A stretch of DNA of 64,000 nt from Colwellia psychrerythraea (GCF_000764225.1 NZ_JQED01000005.1:327390-391389); one strand, 5' to 3'. Positions 9,174 to 20,192 are shown, counted from the first letter of the stretch. Notes: a model not told the origin generated them from the letters alone. Program-made: numbers and translations.

Positions 9174-10031
9174 ATGAAAATTCCAAAGCGACTAATGCCT
9201 CTCGTAGAAGAAGGCTTAATTGATGAAGTGCTCAACCAATTAATGAGCGGTAAAGAGGCAACTGTCTACCGAGTTCGTTGTGGTGGTGAAATTCGCTGCG
9301 CAAAAGTATACAAAGAAGCGGCTAAACGTAGTTTCAAAAAAGCCTCACAATATACAGAAGGTCGCAAAAGCCGAAGTAGTCGACGTGCTAGAGCAATGGA
9401 AAAAGGTTCTAAATATGGTAAGAGCCAGCAAGAAGAGGCATGGCAAAATGCTGAAGTAGATGCTTTATATACCCTTGCAGAGCATGATGTACGGGTGCCA
9501 CAACCTTATGGTTGTTTTGACGGCGTGCTCTTAATGGAACTTATCACTGATGAACAAGGTGATGTTGCACCACGACTCAATGATGTTGTTATGCCAGCAG
9601 AGCAAGCAATAGAAGATCATGCCTTAATGATGATTTATATTATGCGCATGTTATGCGCAGGCATTGTCCATGGCGATTTATCTGAGTTTAATGTCTTAGT
9701 AGATGCTTATGGTCCTGTCGTTATTGACTTACCCCAAGCAGTTGATGCCTCAGCGAATAACAATGCCAAAGCAATGCTACTGCGTGATGTCAATAACATC
9801 ACTACCTATTACGCCCAATTTGACCCCAACTTAGCTCTAACTAAATTTGGTGAAGAGATGTGGGCACTCTATGAAGCTGGTGAATTAAACGATACCACTA
9901 AATTAACAGGCTTATTTGCAGAAGATACTCAAAGCGCCGATGTTGAGACAATACTAGCCGAAATTCAAGCGGCTTTTGAGCAGGAGCAAGACCGACTCGC
10001 TTACCTCAAAGAAGCTGCCGAACAAGACTAA
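9174..10031 (+). CDS. RIO1-family atypical serine kinase
   Basis: A 285-residue RIO-type protein kinase. It shows a glycine-poor nucleotide loop MSGKEATVYRVRCGGEIRCAKVYK (ATP-contacting lysine in CAKVYK), the RIO signature with catalytic loop VHGDLSEFNVLV (Asp and Asn) and the metal-binding VVIDLPQAVD. Archaeal and eukaryotic RIO1 act in small-subunit ribosome maturation; the bacterial role is not established. A basic stretch KSRSSRRARAMEKGSKYGK lies between the lysine and the hinge, in the position of the flexible loop of RIO1. It appears to be a single-gene unit bounded by its own promoter region and a strong terminator. Confidence 0.85.
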   Translation: MKIPKRLMPLVEEGLIDEVLNQLMSGKEATVYRVRCGGEIRCAKVYKEAAKRSFKKASQYTEGRKSRSSRRARAMEKGSKYGKSQQEEAWQNAEVDALYTLAEHDVRVPQPYGCFDGVLLMELITDEQGDVAPRLNDVVMPAEQAIEDHALMMIYIMRMLCAGIVHGDLSEFNVLVDAYGPVVIDLPQAVDASANNNAKAMLLRDVNNITTYYAQFDPNLALTKFGEEMWALYEAGELNDTTKLTGLFAEDTQSADVETILAEIQAAFEQEQDRLAYLKEAAEQD

Positions 10032-10082
10032 AGTAGAGCTCGTTATTGAGAGGCTATATTTTTAATCATTTCTTAAATAAAA

Positions 10083-10117
10083 AGGCCCATTAACCTGAGT
10101 TAATGGGCCTTTTTTTG
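10083..10117. terminator. Bidirectional rho-independent terminator
   Basis: AGGCCCATTAAC (10083-10094), loop CTGA, and GTTAATGGGCCT (10099-10110) form a perfect 12-pair stem. T7 follows on the plus strand and an A run precedes, so it can end both the RIO kinase transcript and the convergent peptidase transcript. Confidence 0.9.
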
Positions 10118-10134
10118 GCATAATGTTTAGCTCA

Positions 10135-12222
10135 TTACTTCTTGGTGTATTTCTCTAGCCATGTAAATACTTCGTCGTACCAAACAACTAAATTATCAGG
10201 TTTACGAATATGATGATCTTCATCTGGAAACATCACTAAACGACTATCAATACCTTTACGTTGTAGGGTGGTAAATGCACCTAAACTTTGTGCATAAGGC
10301 ACACGGTAATCTAACTCGCCTTGGATCACTAACATAGGTGTTTGCCAATTATTAACATAAGCAGAGGGGTTAAACTTACTGTAATCAATGCTTATTTTAC
10401 CCTTTGCATTACCGCTTTCTTTGCCCCAAGAAGGACCGCCCATATCATACTCTGGGAACCATAACTCTTCGGTTGACTGATAGAAGCTTGGCATATCATA
10501 TAAACCAGCATGATTAATCAAACATTTAAAGCGAGTAGGCCAATTGCCGGCTATCCAATTCATCATGTAACCACCGTAAGAAGCACCTAAAGCACACGCA
10601 TTATCACCGTCTAACCAAGGCTGGTCTTTTACGATAAAATCTAAACCCTTTTGTAAATCTTCTAATGGCTTCCCACCCCAGTCACGACTGATAGAATGGG
10701 TAAATTCTTGTCCGTAACCCGTAGAGCCATGGAAATCAACCATAACAACACCATAACCTTGTGCTGCCCAAAGTTGCGCATTCCAACGGTAATGGAACAT
10801 ATTACCAAAGCTACCCTGTGGACCACCGTGTACTAAAAAGGCAATAGGGTATTGCTTATCTTCTTGAAAATTAGCAGGCTTTAACCAGTAACCATGTACC
10901 GTTTCATCATTCCAACCTTTAAAGTTAAATTGCTCGTAGTCTGCAAATTTAACCTTAGCAAGTTTGTCTTTATTGATATTGGTAAGTTGCTTAAGTTGAT
11001 CACCATGGTTATCAATGGTAAAAATATCTTTAGGTGAGTTTAACGTATGACGAGTAAAGTAAAGTTTGTTGTCATAGCTAGTTACATCGCCATTACTACC
11101 GACATTATAAATTCTCCGAACTTCATCAAATTCTGGTGTAATGGAAAAAATACTTTTTTGGCCAACATCTTGCGCTACTACATAAAGTGACTTGTTATCT
11201 GGGGCAAACGCTAAATTGCTAATTGAACGATCCCAATCACTAGCAACCGCACGAATTTTTCCTGTTCTGCTATCACGTAAATGTAAAGTAAACTTATCTG
11301 CTTCATAACCCGGTGTTTTCATTGCTTTATAGGCAAGATATTTTCCGTTAGATGAATATAACGGGCTTGAATCCCACGCTTTATTTTTTTCAGTAATATT
11401 CTTTAGATTAAAAGCCGTTTGTCCTTTTGTAATGGAGACTTCATAAATATCAAAGTTGGTGCTCCACGCATGATCTTTGGCTGCTGTTTTACTTGAGGAG
11501 TCTTTCGCTGAAAATGCTAACGATGATGCATCTGGATGAATACTTACTTGATTAATACCAGCAAAGTCACTGACCCAATTGGGCATAATATCTTGGGCAT
11601 GTTTAAGTTGACCATTTTGATCTACATGGGCAATAAATAAATGTTCTTTATACTCTGTAGCCCATACATCCCAATGGCGAACCATCAATTGATCATAGGC
11701 ACGGATATTATATTTTTTCTCATCATCCACTTTCTGTGCTTCAACGGTGCAACTTAACGTTTCACAGCCTGGCTTGACGGTAAATGACAAAGCAAAAACC
11801 TGTCCGTTTTGAGATAATTTAAAACCGTTAACACCGATAGGGAAGTCAGATATTTGCTTAGCAATCTTTTCATTTAATGGCTGTTGCCAAATTTGACTGC
11901 TGCCACTGCGTGAAGATAAAAAGAAAAGCGATTGGCCGTCATCAGCCCAAACGACGTTACTTTCCGCTTTTTCATGCTCAGTAAGTTGTGTAATTTGACC
12001 CGTTTTAATATTTTGTTTATATAAGTGATTGTCTTTAGAGCTACTGCCTTTTTTTAAACCATAAACCAGCATATTCCCCTGTGGAGACAAGGTAACATCA
12101 TGCAATTGGTTCAATTCATTAAGTTTTTCAACGGTAAACACTTCAGACATTGAGTCTGATGCTTTAACCGTTGTTACCGCAGTCATTAATGAAAGCGCTG
12201 CAAAGCTTAGTAATTTTTTCAT
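10135..12222 (-). CDS. Secreted S9-family prolyl oligopeptidase-like peptidase
   Basis: A 695-residue exported serine peptidase. It has a signal peptide (MKKLLSFAALSLMTAVTTVKA) and a beta-propeller built of WD40-like/TolB-type repeats (about 30-420). The C-terminal alpha/beta-hydrolase domain (about 440-695) carries the nucleophile Ser in GASYGGYM, the Asp in GELDYRVP and the His in DEDHHIRKP. The oxyanion-region motif HGGPQGSFG is also present. These are the features of dipeptidyl/acylaminoacyl peptidases that trim short peptides in the periplasm. Exact specificity is not predictable. GAGACTCTT precedes the start. No operon partner. Confidence 0.88.
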   Translation of the reverse strand: MKKLLSFAALSLMTAVTTVKASDSMSEVFTVEKLNELNQLHDVTLSPQGNMLVYGLKKGSSSKDNHLYKQNIKTGQITQLTEHEKAESNVVWADDGQSLFFLSSRSGSSQIWQQPLNEKIAKQISDFPIGVNGFKLSQNGQVFALSFTVKPGCETLSCTVEAQKVDDEKKYNIRAYDQLMVRHWDVWATEYKEHLFIAHVDQNGQLKHAQDIMPNWVSDFAGINQVSIHPDASSLAFSAKDSSSKTAAKDHAWSTNFDIYEVSITKGQTAFNLKNITEKNKAWDSSPLYSSNGKYLAYKAMKTPGYEADKFTLHLRDSRTGKIRAVASDWDRSISNLAFAPDNKSLYVVAQDVGQKSIFSITPEFDEVRRIYNVGSNGDVTSYDNKLYFTRHTLNSPKDIFTIDNHGDQLKQLTNINKDKLAKVKFADYEQFNFKGWNDETVHGYWLKPANFQEDKQYPIAFLVHGGPQGSFGNMFHYRWNAQLWAAQGYGVVMVDFHGSTGYGQEFTHSISRDWGGKPLEDLQKGLDFIVKDQPWLDGDNACALGASYGGYMMNWIAGNWPTRFKCLINHAGLYDMPSFYQSTEELWFPEYDMGGPSWGKESGNAKGKISIDYSKFNPSAYVNNWQTPMLVIQGELDYRVPYAQSLGAFTTLQRKGIDSRLVMFPDEDHHIRKPDNLVVWYDEVFTWLEKYTKK

Positions 12223-12625
12223 AAGAGTCTCGAATAATTGTCAACATAGCAAGAATATACAATCCACATACGTTACACAATTACTTACCCATATACCTTT
12301 AACTGCAGAACGACCAAATTCGACAACGACGTACACAGTTTTTTACGTTTGAGTATGATGATGGGGATAATTTAGACTCAGTGGCTGAGCCAATTTTAGA
12401 AGAATTCGTTACATTAACCGAACTTACCCGTTGCTTATAAAGTTTGATCGCGAGTGATGAAGCCTCTCAGAGCTACTTAATTTACAAAAGCGTCAACCTT
12501 ATGCGCATGAGAATAATGAATCGTATTAACGTTAATGAGTTAACTGTGTCATAAATACAAACAGCCCAAGTTATATTTAATAACTCGGGCTGAATCAAAG
12601 TGTATTCGAGTAACAAATAAGCTAG
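12223..12625. other. 400-bp gene-free stretch with a possible coding relic
   Basis: Between the peptidase start and the trhO stop there is no supported gene. On the plus strand 12303-12440 stays open for 45 codons with protein-like composition (QFFTFEYDDGDNLDSVAEP and then ILEEFVTLTEL) but lacks a start codon and a ribosome-binding site. It could be a decayed gene fragment. An imperfect hairpin lies at 12563-12591. Confidence 0.35.
12563..12591 (-). terminator. Probable terminator of trhO
   Basis: On the minus strand AGCCCGAGTTAT and ATAACTTGGGCT form a 12-base stem with one mismatch and a five-base loop, followed by GTTTGTATTT. It lies 35 bases beyond the trhO stop. The U-tract is interrupted, so strength is uncertain. 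Confidence 0.55.
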
Positions 12626-13651
12626 CTACTTACTGGCTTGCTTTGCCTTTTTGTCATTTTTTTCTTGGCGGCGCTCTTCAATAATGTTTTGAATATCACC
12701 ACCTATATGGCTTTCACCACGCTGTTCTGCTAATGAAATCTGACGTTGGCGTTCAGCGTAACGGTTACGCTGCTCGTCGGTTACTTTGTCATGACAACGA
12801 TGACAGCTTACGCCTTTAACATAATGCTCACTCTCTTTTTCCACTTCAGTTAATGGAAAGCGACAAGCAAAACACTGATCGTATTGTCCTTGCTCTAGTT
12901 CATGATTAACCGCCACTCGGCCATCAAAGACAAAGCACTCACCTTCCCACAGTGTTTCTGTGCTTGGCACTTCTTCAAGATACTTTAATATGCCACCTTC
13001 TAGGTGATATACCTCGTCAAAACCTTGCTCTTTTAAGTAAGCCGTTGATTTCTCACAGCGAATACCGCCCGTACAATACATAGCCACTTTTTTGTGCTTA
13101 TTTTTATCTAAGTTTTTCTCTACGTATTCAGGAAATTCACGAAACGTTTCGGTATTGGGATTAATGGCATTTTTAAAGGTACCAATCTCAATTTCGTAGT
13201 CGTTGCGAGTATCCACCAAAACCACCTCTGGATCAGAAATTAAAGCATTCCAATCTTTCGGCTTCACATAAGTGCCAACCACTTGGTTTGGATCAATTCC
13301 TTCAACACCCATAGTGACGATTTCTTTTTTCAATTTCACTTTCGTGCGATGAAATGGGTTTTCTTCACTATAAGATTCTTTATGAGATATATTATCTAAA
13401 CCTGGTTGCTCGGCTAAAAAAGCAAGTACTGTATCAATACCAGATTGCGGGCCTGCAATAGTACCGTTGATGCCTTCAGCAGCTAATAACAAAGTACCTT
13501 TAACATCAACACTGACCATTTTATTTGACAATGGCTCACGTAATGCTTCAAACGCGTCTAAACGCACGAATTTATACAATGCGCAAATAGTGATAGTTGA
13601 CGGGATTTTTATCGTCGCAGGCGTCGATAACTGTTTTTCTGATGAACTCAT
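12626..13651 (-). CDS. trhO: tRNA uridine(34) 5-hydroxylase TrhO (rhodanese family)
   Basis: A 341-residue member of the YceA/UPF0176 family, now known as TrhO, which hydroxylates U34 of certain tRNAs (an oxygen-dependent step toward cmo5U/mo5U). Domains run N-terminal acylphosphatase-like region (about 20-115), rhodanese domain (about 130-240) with the active Cys in [10 protein letters not shown], and a C-terminal cysteine cluster (CFACRFPL and then CHRCHDK) that probably binds zinc. The length is typical. ATGGAGAAAAC stands before the ATG. The gene stands alone. Confidence 0.9.
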   Translation of the reverse strand: MSSSEKQLSTPATIKIPSTITICALYKFVRLDAFEALREPLSNKMVSVDVKGTLLLAAEGINGTIAGPQSGIDTVLAFLAEQPGLDNISHKESYSEENPFHRTKVKLKKEIVTMGVEGIDPNQVVGTYVKPKDWNALISDPEVVLVDTRNDYEIEIGTFKNAINPNTETFREFPEYVEKNLDKNKHKKVAMYCTGGIRCEKSTAYLKEQGFDEVYHLEGGILKYLEEVPSTETLWEGECFVFDGRVAVNHELEQGQYDQCFACRFPLTEVEKESEHYVKGVSCHRCHDKVTDEQRNRYAERQRQISLAEQRGESHIGGDIQNIIEERRQEKNDKKAKQASK

Positions 13652-13885
13652 GTTTTCTCCATTGAGCTAACTGGAACGTAAATCCAGCGCTGTAGATTAA
13701 TATTCAAAACGTAACTGATTACTTACCAAATAAAGCATCAAATAACTCATTCAAGTCACATTTTTAGGGAGGCATATTCTAGCAGAATTATTTAACAATA
13801 AACATAGCGCACAAAGTAGACGATAATTAGCTAAGCTATATTAAGGTAAGAGCAGATAGGAACTACATTAAGCACAAACAAAAAT

Positions 13886-13909
13886 GCCACCTTGCATCAG
13901 CAAGGTGGC
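13886..13909 (-). terminator. Terminator of acnB
   Basis: GCCACCTTGC (13886-13895), loop ATCA, GCAAGGTGGC (13900-13909): a perfect 10-pair stem. On the minus strand it is followed by ATTTTTGTTTG, so it terminates leftward transcription from acnB, about 135 bases past its stop. A second, weaker hairpin built on AGAAGCGC...GCACTTCT with CCTAG/CTAGG inside lies between (about 13962-13999). Confidence 0.85.
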
Positions 13910-14043
13910 GATTGGATTTATCTATTTGGTGTTTTCTTTAAGTTAGATGGTTAAATAATAAGGCAGAAGCGCGGAGCCTAGTTTACTAGGTGAGCACTTC
14001 TAACAATGTTATTTTACTCATCTAGCAACAAGAAAACTGTAAA

Positions 14044-16635
14044 TTAGGCTTCTACTTGCAAAATTACAGTATCTGCTTTTGATGTATACTCTTCCATCTT
14101 ATCAAAGTTCAAGTAACGATAAGTATCAGCTGCTGTTGCATCAATTTGTGATGCATACTCCATATACTCAGCAGGACTTGGCAGTTTACCCAAGATAGCG
14201 CCAACACCCGCAAGCTCTGCTGACGTTAAATAAACGTTTGCGCCAGTACCTAAGCGGTTAGGGAAATTACGTGTTGAAGTAGACAGCACAGTAGTATTAT
14301 CACCTACACGTGCTTGGTTACCCATACATAGTGAACACCCTGGAGTTTCTACGCGAGCACCTGCTTTACCGTAAATGTTGAAGTAACCTTCATCTTTAAG
14401 TTGTGCACTATCCATTTTAGTCGGTGGTGTAACCCACATGCGTGTTGGTAATGAACCACCATAGTTCTCAATCAATTTTCCTGCTGCACGGAAGTGACCA
14501 ATATTCGTCATGCATGAACCGATAAAGACTTCATCAATGTCTACACCAGAAACGTCTGACAATAATTTCGCATCATCAGGGTCATTTGGACAACAAACGA
14601 TAGGCTCTTTAATTTCATTCAAGTCAATTTCAATTACGTGAGCATATTCAGCATCGCTATCAGCCGTCATCAGTGAAGGATTAGCTAACCATTCTTCCAT
14701 GCCCTTAATACGACGTGTAATAGTACGCACATCACCATAACCTTCACTGATCATCCATTTAAGCATAACGATGTTAGACGTTAGGTATTCAGCAACGGCA
14801 TCTTCTTCAAGCTTGATCGTACAACCTGCAGCAGAGCGTTCAGCTGAGGCATCTGATAATTCAAACGCTTGCTCAACTGATAAACCTTTAATACCTTCAA
14901 TCTCTAGTACACGACCTGAGAATTCATTGATTTTGCCAGCTTTCTCTACGGTTAATAAACCTTTTTTGATGGCTGTATAAGGAATAGCATGTACTAAATC
15001 ACGTAAAGTGATGCCTGGTTGCATTTCACCTTTAAAGCGAACCAAAACTGACTCAGGCATATCAAGCGGCATAACACCTGTTGCCGCAGCAAAAGCAACT
15101 AAACCAGAGCCAGCAGGGAAAGAAATACCTAATGGGAAACGCGTATGTGAATCACCACCGGTACCAACAGTATCAGGTAATAACATACGGTTTAACCAAG
15201 AATGAATTACACCATCACCTGGGCGAAGCGAAATACCGCCACGGTTCATCATAAAGTCAGGTAATGTGTGATGGGTAATAACATCAACAGGCTTAGGATA
15301 AGCAGAAGTATGACAAAAAGACTGCATCGTTAAATCAGCAGAGAAACCTAAACAGGCTAAATCTTTAAGTTCATCACGTGTCATAGGGCCTGTGGTATCT
15401 TGCGAGCCAACGGTTGTCATTTTAGGTTCACAATATTGACCAGCGCGAACACCTTTAACATTACATGCTTGACCAACCATCTTCTGCGCTAAAGTAAAAC
15501 CTTTAGTAGAAGATGTTGGATCAATAGGCGTAGCAAATAAATCTGTCGCTTCAAGACCTAACGCTTCACGAGCACGCCCCGTTAAACCACGACCAATGAT
15601 TAGAGGAATACGACCACCAGCACGAACTTCATCAAACAATACCGGGCTAAGTTCAAAGGTCGAAATAACATCACCAGCAGCATTTTTAACAACACCTTCG
15701 TATGGGTAAATATCAATAACGTCACCCATATGCATTGCTTGCACGTCTAATTCAATCGGTAATGCGCCTGAATCTTCCATGGTGTTATAGAAAATAGGAG
15801 CAATTTTACCGCCTAGACAAACACCGCCAGCACGTTTATTAGGGATACAAGGAATATCATCCCCCATAAACCATAAAACAGAGTTAGTTGCAGATTTACG
15901 TGAAGAACCCGTACCAACGACATCACCAACATAGGCCAGTGGTATACCGTCTTTTTGTAATTCTTCAAGTTGAGCGATAGGGCCAACAGTTCCGTCATCA
16001 TCTGGATTAATACCATCACGACCAATTTTAAGCATTGCTTTAGCGTGTAATGGAATATCTGGGCGAGACCAAGCATCAGGTGCTGGTGATAAATCATCGG
16101 TGTTAGTTTCACCCGTCACTTTAAATACTTTAATGGTAATTTTTTCAGCGACTTTTTCTTTTGAGGTGAACCACTCAGCGTCAGCCCAAGATTGCATAAC
16201 TTGCTTAGCAGCAACATTGCCCGATTCTGATTTTTCTTGAACATCATGAAAAGCATCAAACATTAATAAGGTATTTGATAAACCTTTAGCTGCTGTAGAT
16301 GATAATTTTTCACAGTCTAATAAATCAATCATCGGCTGAATGTTGTATCCACCTAACATGGTGCCTAATAATTCAGTCGCTTTTTCAGGACTTAAAATAG
16401 GAGAAGTTACTTCACCTTTAGCTATTGCCGCCAAAAAACCAGCTTTAACATAAGCTGCTTCATCAACACCCGCTGGTACACGATTTGTTAATAAATCAAT
16501 TAAAAAAGCATCTTCACCCGCTGGTGGGTTTTTAACTAATTCGACTAATGCAGCTGTCTGTTCAGCGTCTAAAGCTTTAGGTACGATACCTTCAGCTGCA
16601 CGTTCTGCTATGTGGTTGCGATATTCTTGAAGCAC
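14044..16635 (-). CDS. acnB: Aconitate hydratase B / 2-methylisocitrate dehydratase
   Basis: The main TCA-cycle aconitase (863 residues; E. coli AcnB has 865), converting citrate to isocitrate and also able to act in the 2-methylcitrate cycle. The HEAT-like N-terminal domain is followed by the swivel domain ([28 protein letters not shown]) and the catalytic domains with [10 protein letters not shown] and [11 protein letters not shown]. The [4Fe-4S] cysteines are in [10 protein letters not shown] and [10 protein letters not shown]. The start is the GTG at 16635: it gives (M)[15 protein letters not shown], matching the E. coli start, with AAGGTG eight bases upstream. The frame is open nine more codons, but those have no homology. 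AcnB apo-protein binds RNA in other bacteria; the same may hold here. Confidence 0.95.
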   Translation of the reverse strand: MLQEYRNHIAERAAEGIVPKALDAEQTAALVELVKNPPAGEDAFLIDLLTNRVPAGVDEAAYVKAGFLAAIAKGEVTSPILSPEKATELLGTMLGGYNIQPMIDLLDCEKLSSTAAKGLSNTLLMFDAFHDVQEKSESGNVAAKQVMQSWADAEWFTSKEKVAEKITIKVFKVTGETNTDDLSPAPDAWSRPDIPLHAKAMLKIGRDGINPDDDGTVGPIAQLEELQKDGIPLAYVGDVVGTGSSRKSATNSVLWFMGDDIPCIPNKRAGGVCLGGKIAPIFYNTMEDSGALPIELDVQAMHMGDVIDIYPYEGVVKNAAGDVISTFELSPVLFDEVRAGGRIPLIIGRGLTGRAREALGLEATDLFATPIDPTSSTKGFTLAQKMVGQACNVKGVRAGQYCEPKMTTVGSQDTTGPMTRDELKDLACLGFSADLTMQSFCHTSAYPKPVDVITHHTLPDFMMNRGGISLRPGDGVIHSWLNRMLLPDTVGTGGDSHTRFPLGISFPAGSGLVAFAAATGVMPLDMPESVLVRFKGEMQPGITLRDLVHAIPYTAIKKGLLTVEKAGKINEFSGRVLEIEGIKGLSVEQAFELSDASAERSAAGCTIKLEEDAVAEYLTSNIVMLKWMISEGYGDVRTITRRIKGMEEWLANPSLMTADSDAEYAHVIEIDLNEIKEPIVCCPNDPDDAKLLSDVSGVDIDEVFIGSCMTNIGHFRAAGKLIENYGGSLPTRMWVTPPTKMDSAQLKDEGYFNIYGKAGARVETPGCSLCMGNQARVGDNTTVLSTSTRNFPNRLGTGANVYLTSAELAGVGAILGKLPSPAEYMEYASQIDATAADTYRYLNFDKMEEYTSKADTVILQVEA

Positions 16636-17326
16636 GACATTCACCTTTTTATTTGGAGACACTAGTCACTTTAGGAATGACTCGTAATATAGAGCCAATT
16701 TAGGACAAAGCTGTTAAGTATCTATGATTATAAAATACATCTTAATAATACAATATTGTCGACACTTTTTGTTATCGACGACTAATCACGATGGTTATTT
16801 TCAATATCCATATAGGTTATAGCTTATTAATTTCAACAACTTAACAGAATTTAAATTTTCATCTGTACGACTATTATACTAGTCTTTTTTTCTTTGATTT
16901 TAACATTGTCGGAAATGTCTTGGATTTTATTAAAAATACTTTTGTAAAAAATGAGCACTTAAACTTGTTAAAATAGCAGTATGATCAGTTGAGTTAAGAA
17001 GCTTGATTATAGTATAGGAGATAAGGTAATTTTCAGCGACTAGGTACATTTTTCATCGACAAAAACGATAGTGTTTCAGCTATATCGCCGCACAACAAAA
17101 CCTCTTTAATTAATTAAAATCAAATAGTTATGGCATCACTCTGATATAAAGAATAATCTATCACAACTAACATAACTAAAATTTCTACCGAGTATAACTG
17201 CTATGAATAACGTTTATGTAATCAAATGATTACTAGTCGACAGAAAATCAGGTAAAATAGTCGTAAAATTTGTCCAAGCTAATGATGACAATATTATTAG
17301 CGCAATAGAACTAGAGAGAGTTTTAA
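16636..17326. promoter_or_regulatory. 690-bp divergent control region between two aconitase genes
   Basis: There is no gene here. It is very AT-rich and must hold the leftward acnB promoter and the rightward promoter of the second aconitase. TCGACA recurs at 16759-16764, 17056-17061 and 17237-17242, and may mark a regulator site, though the motif is short. I could not pick a convincing sigma-70 pair for either gene. Confidence 0.4.
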
Positions 17327-20122
17327 ATGAGTCTATATATAGAATACATTAAAGAAATTGAAAGTCGCAAGAATGAGCTTGGCTTAGCACCTAAACCTAT
17401 TGATAGCGCAGATTTATTATCCGAAATTATTACACAAATTAAAGATCAAGATAATGAGTACCGAGCTGACTCACTTAACTTCTTCATCTATAACACCTTA
17501 CCTGGTACAACTAGCGCCGCAGGTGAAAAAGCTGCATTCTTAAAAGAAATTATTTTAGGTGCCGTTGTTGTTACAGAAATTACACCAACATTTGCGTTTG
17601 AATTACTTTCGCACATGAAAGGTGGTCCTTCAATTGAAGTATTACTTGATCTTGCATTAGGTGACGACGCGGCATTAGCAGCTCAAGCTTCAGATGTATT
17701 AAAAACACAAGTTTTCTTATATGATGCTGACACTGCCCGTCTTGAAGCTGCTTTTAAAGCAGGTAACGCCGTTGCTAAAGATATTTTAGAAAGCTATGCA
17801 CAAGCTGAGTTCTTCACAAAATTACCTGACATTGACGCAAAAATTGACGTAGTGACTTATATTGCCGGTGAAGGTGATATCTCTACTGATTTGTTATCTC
17901 CAGGTCATCAATCTCACTCGCGTGCTGACCGTGAATTACATGGCAAGTGTATGATCACACCAGAAGCTCAAGAAGAGATTCAAGCGTTACAAGCTAAGCA
18001 TCCAAATGCGAAAGTAATGCTTATCGCTGAAAAAGGTACTATGGGTGTTGGTTCTTCTCGTATGTCAGGTGTTAACAACGTAGCACTTTGGGCGGGTAAA
18101 CAAGCAAGTCCTTACGTACCATTTATTAACATTGCACCCGTTGTAGCAGGTACTAACGGTATCGCTCCAATCTTCTTAACGACTGTTGATGTAACTGGTG
18201 GTATCGGTCTTGATCTTAAAAACTGGGTTAAGAAAGTAGATGCTAATGGCAATGCGGTTGTTGACGCAAATGGCGATGCAGTATTAGAAGAAGCATACTC
18301 AGTAGCGACTGGTACAGTATTAACTATCGATACTAAAGCGCAGAAGTTATACAACGGTGATAAAGAGTTAGTTGACGTATCTTCAGCATTTACTCCGCAA
18401 AAGCAAGAATTCATGAAAGCGGGTGGTTCTTACGCGGTTACATTCGGTAAAAAGCTACAAACATTTGCCGCAGAAACTTTAGGTGTTGAAGCGCCTGTTG
18501 TTTACGCTGCATCTAAAGAAATATCTCACGAAGGCCAAGGTTTAACAGCAGTAGAGAAAATCTTTAACCGTAATGCTGTTGGTGTTGCATCTGATTCACC
18601 TTTACATGCTGGCTCTAATGTTCGCGTAAAAGTAAATATTGTTGGTTCACAAGACACGACTGGCCCTATGACATGTCAGGAATTAGAAGCGATGGCTGCT
18701 TCTACTATTTCTCCAATTGTTGATGGTGCATTCCAATCAGGTTGTCACACAGCATCAGTTTGGGATAGCAAAGCAAAAGCTAACACGCCTAAATTAATGG
18801 CATTCATGAACAAGTTTGGTTTAATCACAGCACGTGATCCAAAAGGTGTTTACCACTCAATGACTGACGTTATTCATAAAGTATTGAATGACATCACCAT
18901 TGACGACCGCGCTATCATCATTGGTGGTGACTCGCATACCCGTATGTCTAAAGGTGTAGCGTTCGGTGCCGATTCAGGTACAGTTGCTATCGCTCTTGCA
19001 ACAGGTGAGTCAGCAATGCCAATCCCTGAGTCTGTTAAAGTGACGTTTAAAGGTAACATGAAAGGCCACATGGATTTCCGTGACGTTGTTCACTCAACTC
19101 AAGCGCAAATGCTTAAGCAATTTGGCGGCGAGAACGTTTTCCAAGGTCGTATTATCGAAGTACACATCGGTACATTAATGGCTGACCAAGCCTTTACTTT
19201 CACAGATTGGTCTGCAGAAATGAAAGCTAAAGCGTCAATCTGTATTTCAAATGATGAAACATTAGTTAAATCTATCGAGCTTGCTAAGAGCCGTATCCAA
19301 ATTATGATCGACAAGGGTATGGAAAACGAAGCAGGTACACTTAAAGGTTTAATCGCACTTGCGGATAAACGTATTGCGGGTATCAAGTCGGGTGAACAAC
19401 CTGCACTTGCACCTGATGATGCAGCTAAATACTATGCTGAAGTTGTTGTAGATCTTGACTCAATTGAAGAGCCAATGATTGCTGATCCTGATGTAAACAA
19501 CGATGACGTATCTAAGCGTTACACCCATGATGTTATCCGCCCTGTATCATATTACGGTGATAAAGCTGTAGATTTAGGTTTTATTGGTTCATGTATGGTT
19601 CATAAAGGTGACATGCAAATTGTTGCGCAAATGTTACGTAATCTTGAAAAACAAAACGGTACGGTAGAGTTTAAAGCACCATTAGTTGTTGCTGCGCCTA
19701 CTTACAACATTGTTGATGAACTTAAAGCTGAAGGCGATTGGGACATTCTACAAAAATATGCTGGTTTTGAATTTGACGATGCTGCGCCTAAAAATGCTGC
19801 TCGTACTAAGTACGATAACATCTTATACCTAGAACGCCCAGGCTGTAACTTATGTATGGGTAACCAAGAAAAAGCTGAACCAGGTGATACAGTAATCGCA
19901 ACGTCAACACGCTTATTCCAAGGTCGTGTTGTGGCTGATACTGCAGAGAAAAAAGGTGAATCATTACTTGGCTCATCAGCGTTAGTTGTTCTTTCAACGG
20001 TATTGGGTCGTTTCCCTACTATGGATGAATACAAAAGCGCTGTAGAAGGTATCGACTTAACTAAATTTACTCCTCCTACTGAAGAAATGACAACTCAGTT
20101 CATTCCAGTTAAAAGAGTATAA
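17327..20122 (+). CDS. Second, divergent AcnB-type aconitase (931 residues)
   Basis: A full-length aconitase of the AcnB domain order but quite unlike the neighbouring acnB product. It begins MSLYIEYIKEIESRKNELGL and has N-terminal helices, then the swivel domain (GEGDISTDLLSPGHQSHSRA, GTMGVGSSRMSGVNN). The catalytic part has [15 protein letters not shown] and GGDSHTRMSKGV. The cluster cysteines are in GSCMVHKGDMQ and PGCNLCMGNQE. All catalytic signatures are intact, so it should be an active [4Fe-4S] aconitate or 2-methylisocitrate (de)hydratase. It is about 68 residues longer than AcnB, partly through an insertion around residues 300-350 (VKKVDANGNAVVDANGDAVLEEA). The sequence style recalls AcnB of Bacteroidetes, suggesting transfer; this is from memory. 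CTAGAGAGAG precedes the ATG. Confidence 0.88.
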   Translation: MSLYIEYIKEIESRKNELGLAPKPIDSADLLSEIITQIKDQDNEYRADSLNFFIYNTLPGTTSAAGEKAAFLKEIILGAVVVTEITPTFAFELLSHMKGGPSIEVLLDLALGDDAALAAQASDVLKTQVFLYDADTARLEAAFKAGNAVAKDILESYAQAEFFTKLPDIDAKIDVVTYIAGEGDISTDLLSPGHQSHSRADRELHGKCMITPEAQEEIQALQAKHPNAKVMLIAEKGTMGVGSSRMSGVNNVALWAGKQASPYVPFINIAPVVAGTNGIAPIFLTTVDVTGGIGLDLKNWVKKVDANGNAVVDANGDAVLEEAYSVATGTVLTIDTKAQKLYNGDKELVDVSSAFTPQKQEFMKAGGSYAVTFGKKLQTFAAETLGVEAPVVYAASKEISHEGQGLTAVEKIFNRNAVGVASDSPLHAGSNVRVKVNIVGSQDTTGPMTCQELEAMAASTISPIVDGAFQSGCHTASVWDSKAKANTPKLMAFMNKFGLITARDPKGVYHSMTDVIHKVLNDITIDDRAIIIGGDSHTRMSKGVAFGADSGTVAIALATGESAMPIPESVKVTFKGNMKGHMDFRDVVHSTQAQMLKQFGGENVFQGRIIEVHIGTLMADQAFTFTDWSAEMKAKASICISNDETLVKSIELAKSRIQIMIDKGMENEAGTLKGLIALADKRIAGIKSGEQPALAPDDAAKYYAEVVVDLDSIEEPMIADPDVNNDDVSKRYTHDVIRPVSYYGDKAVDLGFIGSCMVHKGDMQIVAQMLRNLEKQNGTVEFKAPLVVAAPTYNIVDELKAEGDWDILQKYAGFEFDDAAPKNAARTKYDNILYLERPGCNLCMGNQEKAEPGDTVIATSTRLFQGRVVADTAEKKGESLLGSSALVVLSTVLGRFPTMDEYKSAVEGIDLTKFTPPTEEMTTQFIPVKRV

Positions 20123-20134
20123 AGCTATTCAACT

Positions 20135-20163
20135 GACCAGCTTTACTTAGTGTAAAGCTGGTC
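20135..20163 (+). other. Perfect 12-bp hairpin just after the second aconitase
   Basis: GACCAGCTTTAC (20135-20146), loop TTAGT, GTAAAGCTGGTC (20152-20163). No U-tract follows, so it is probably an mRNA 3'-end stabilising structure rather than a terminator. It is followed 29 bases later by a real terminator. Confidence 0.6.
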
Positions 20164-20192
20164 CAAACTAGCAATAGCAAAATCGACAAACT

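Noticed and set aside
17327..20122. Second aconitase considered as a pseudogene or AcnA
   Set aside because: The frame is intact with all cluster cysteines, and the domain order (swivel domain before the catalytic core) is AcnB, not AcnA.
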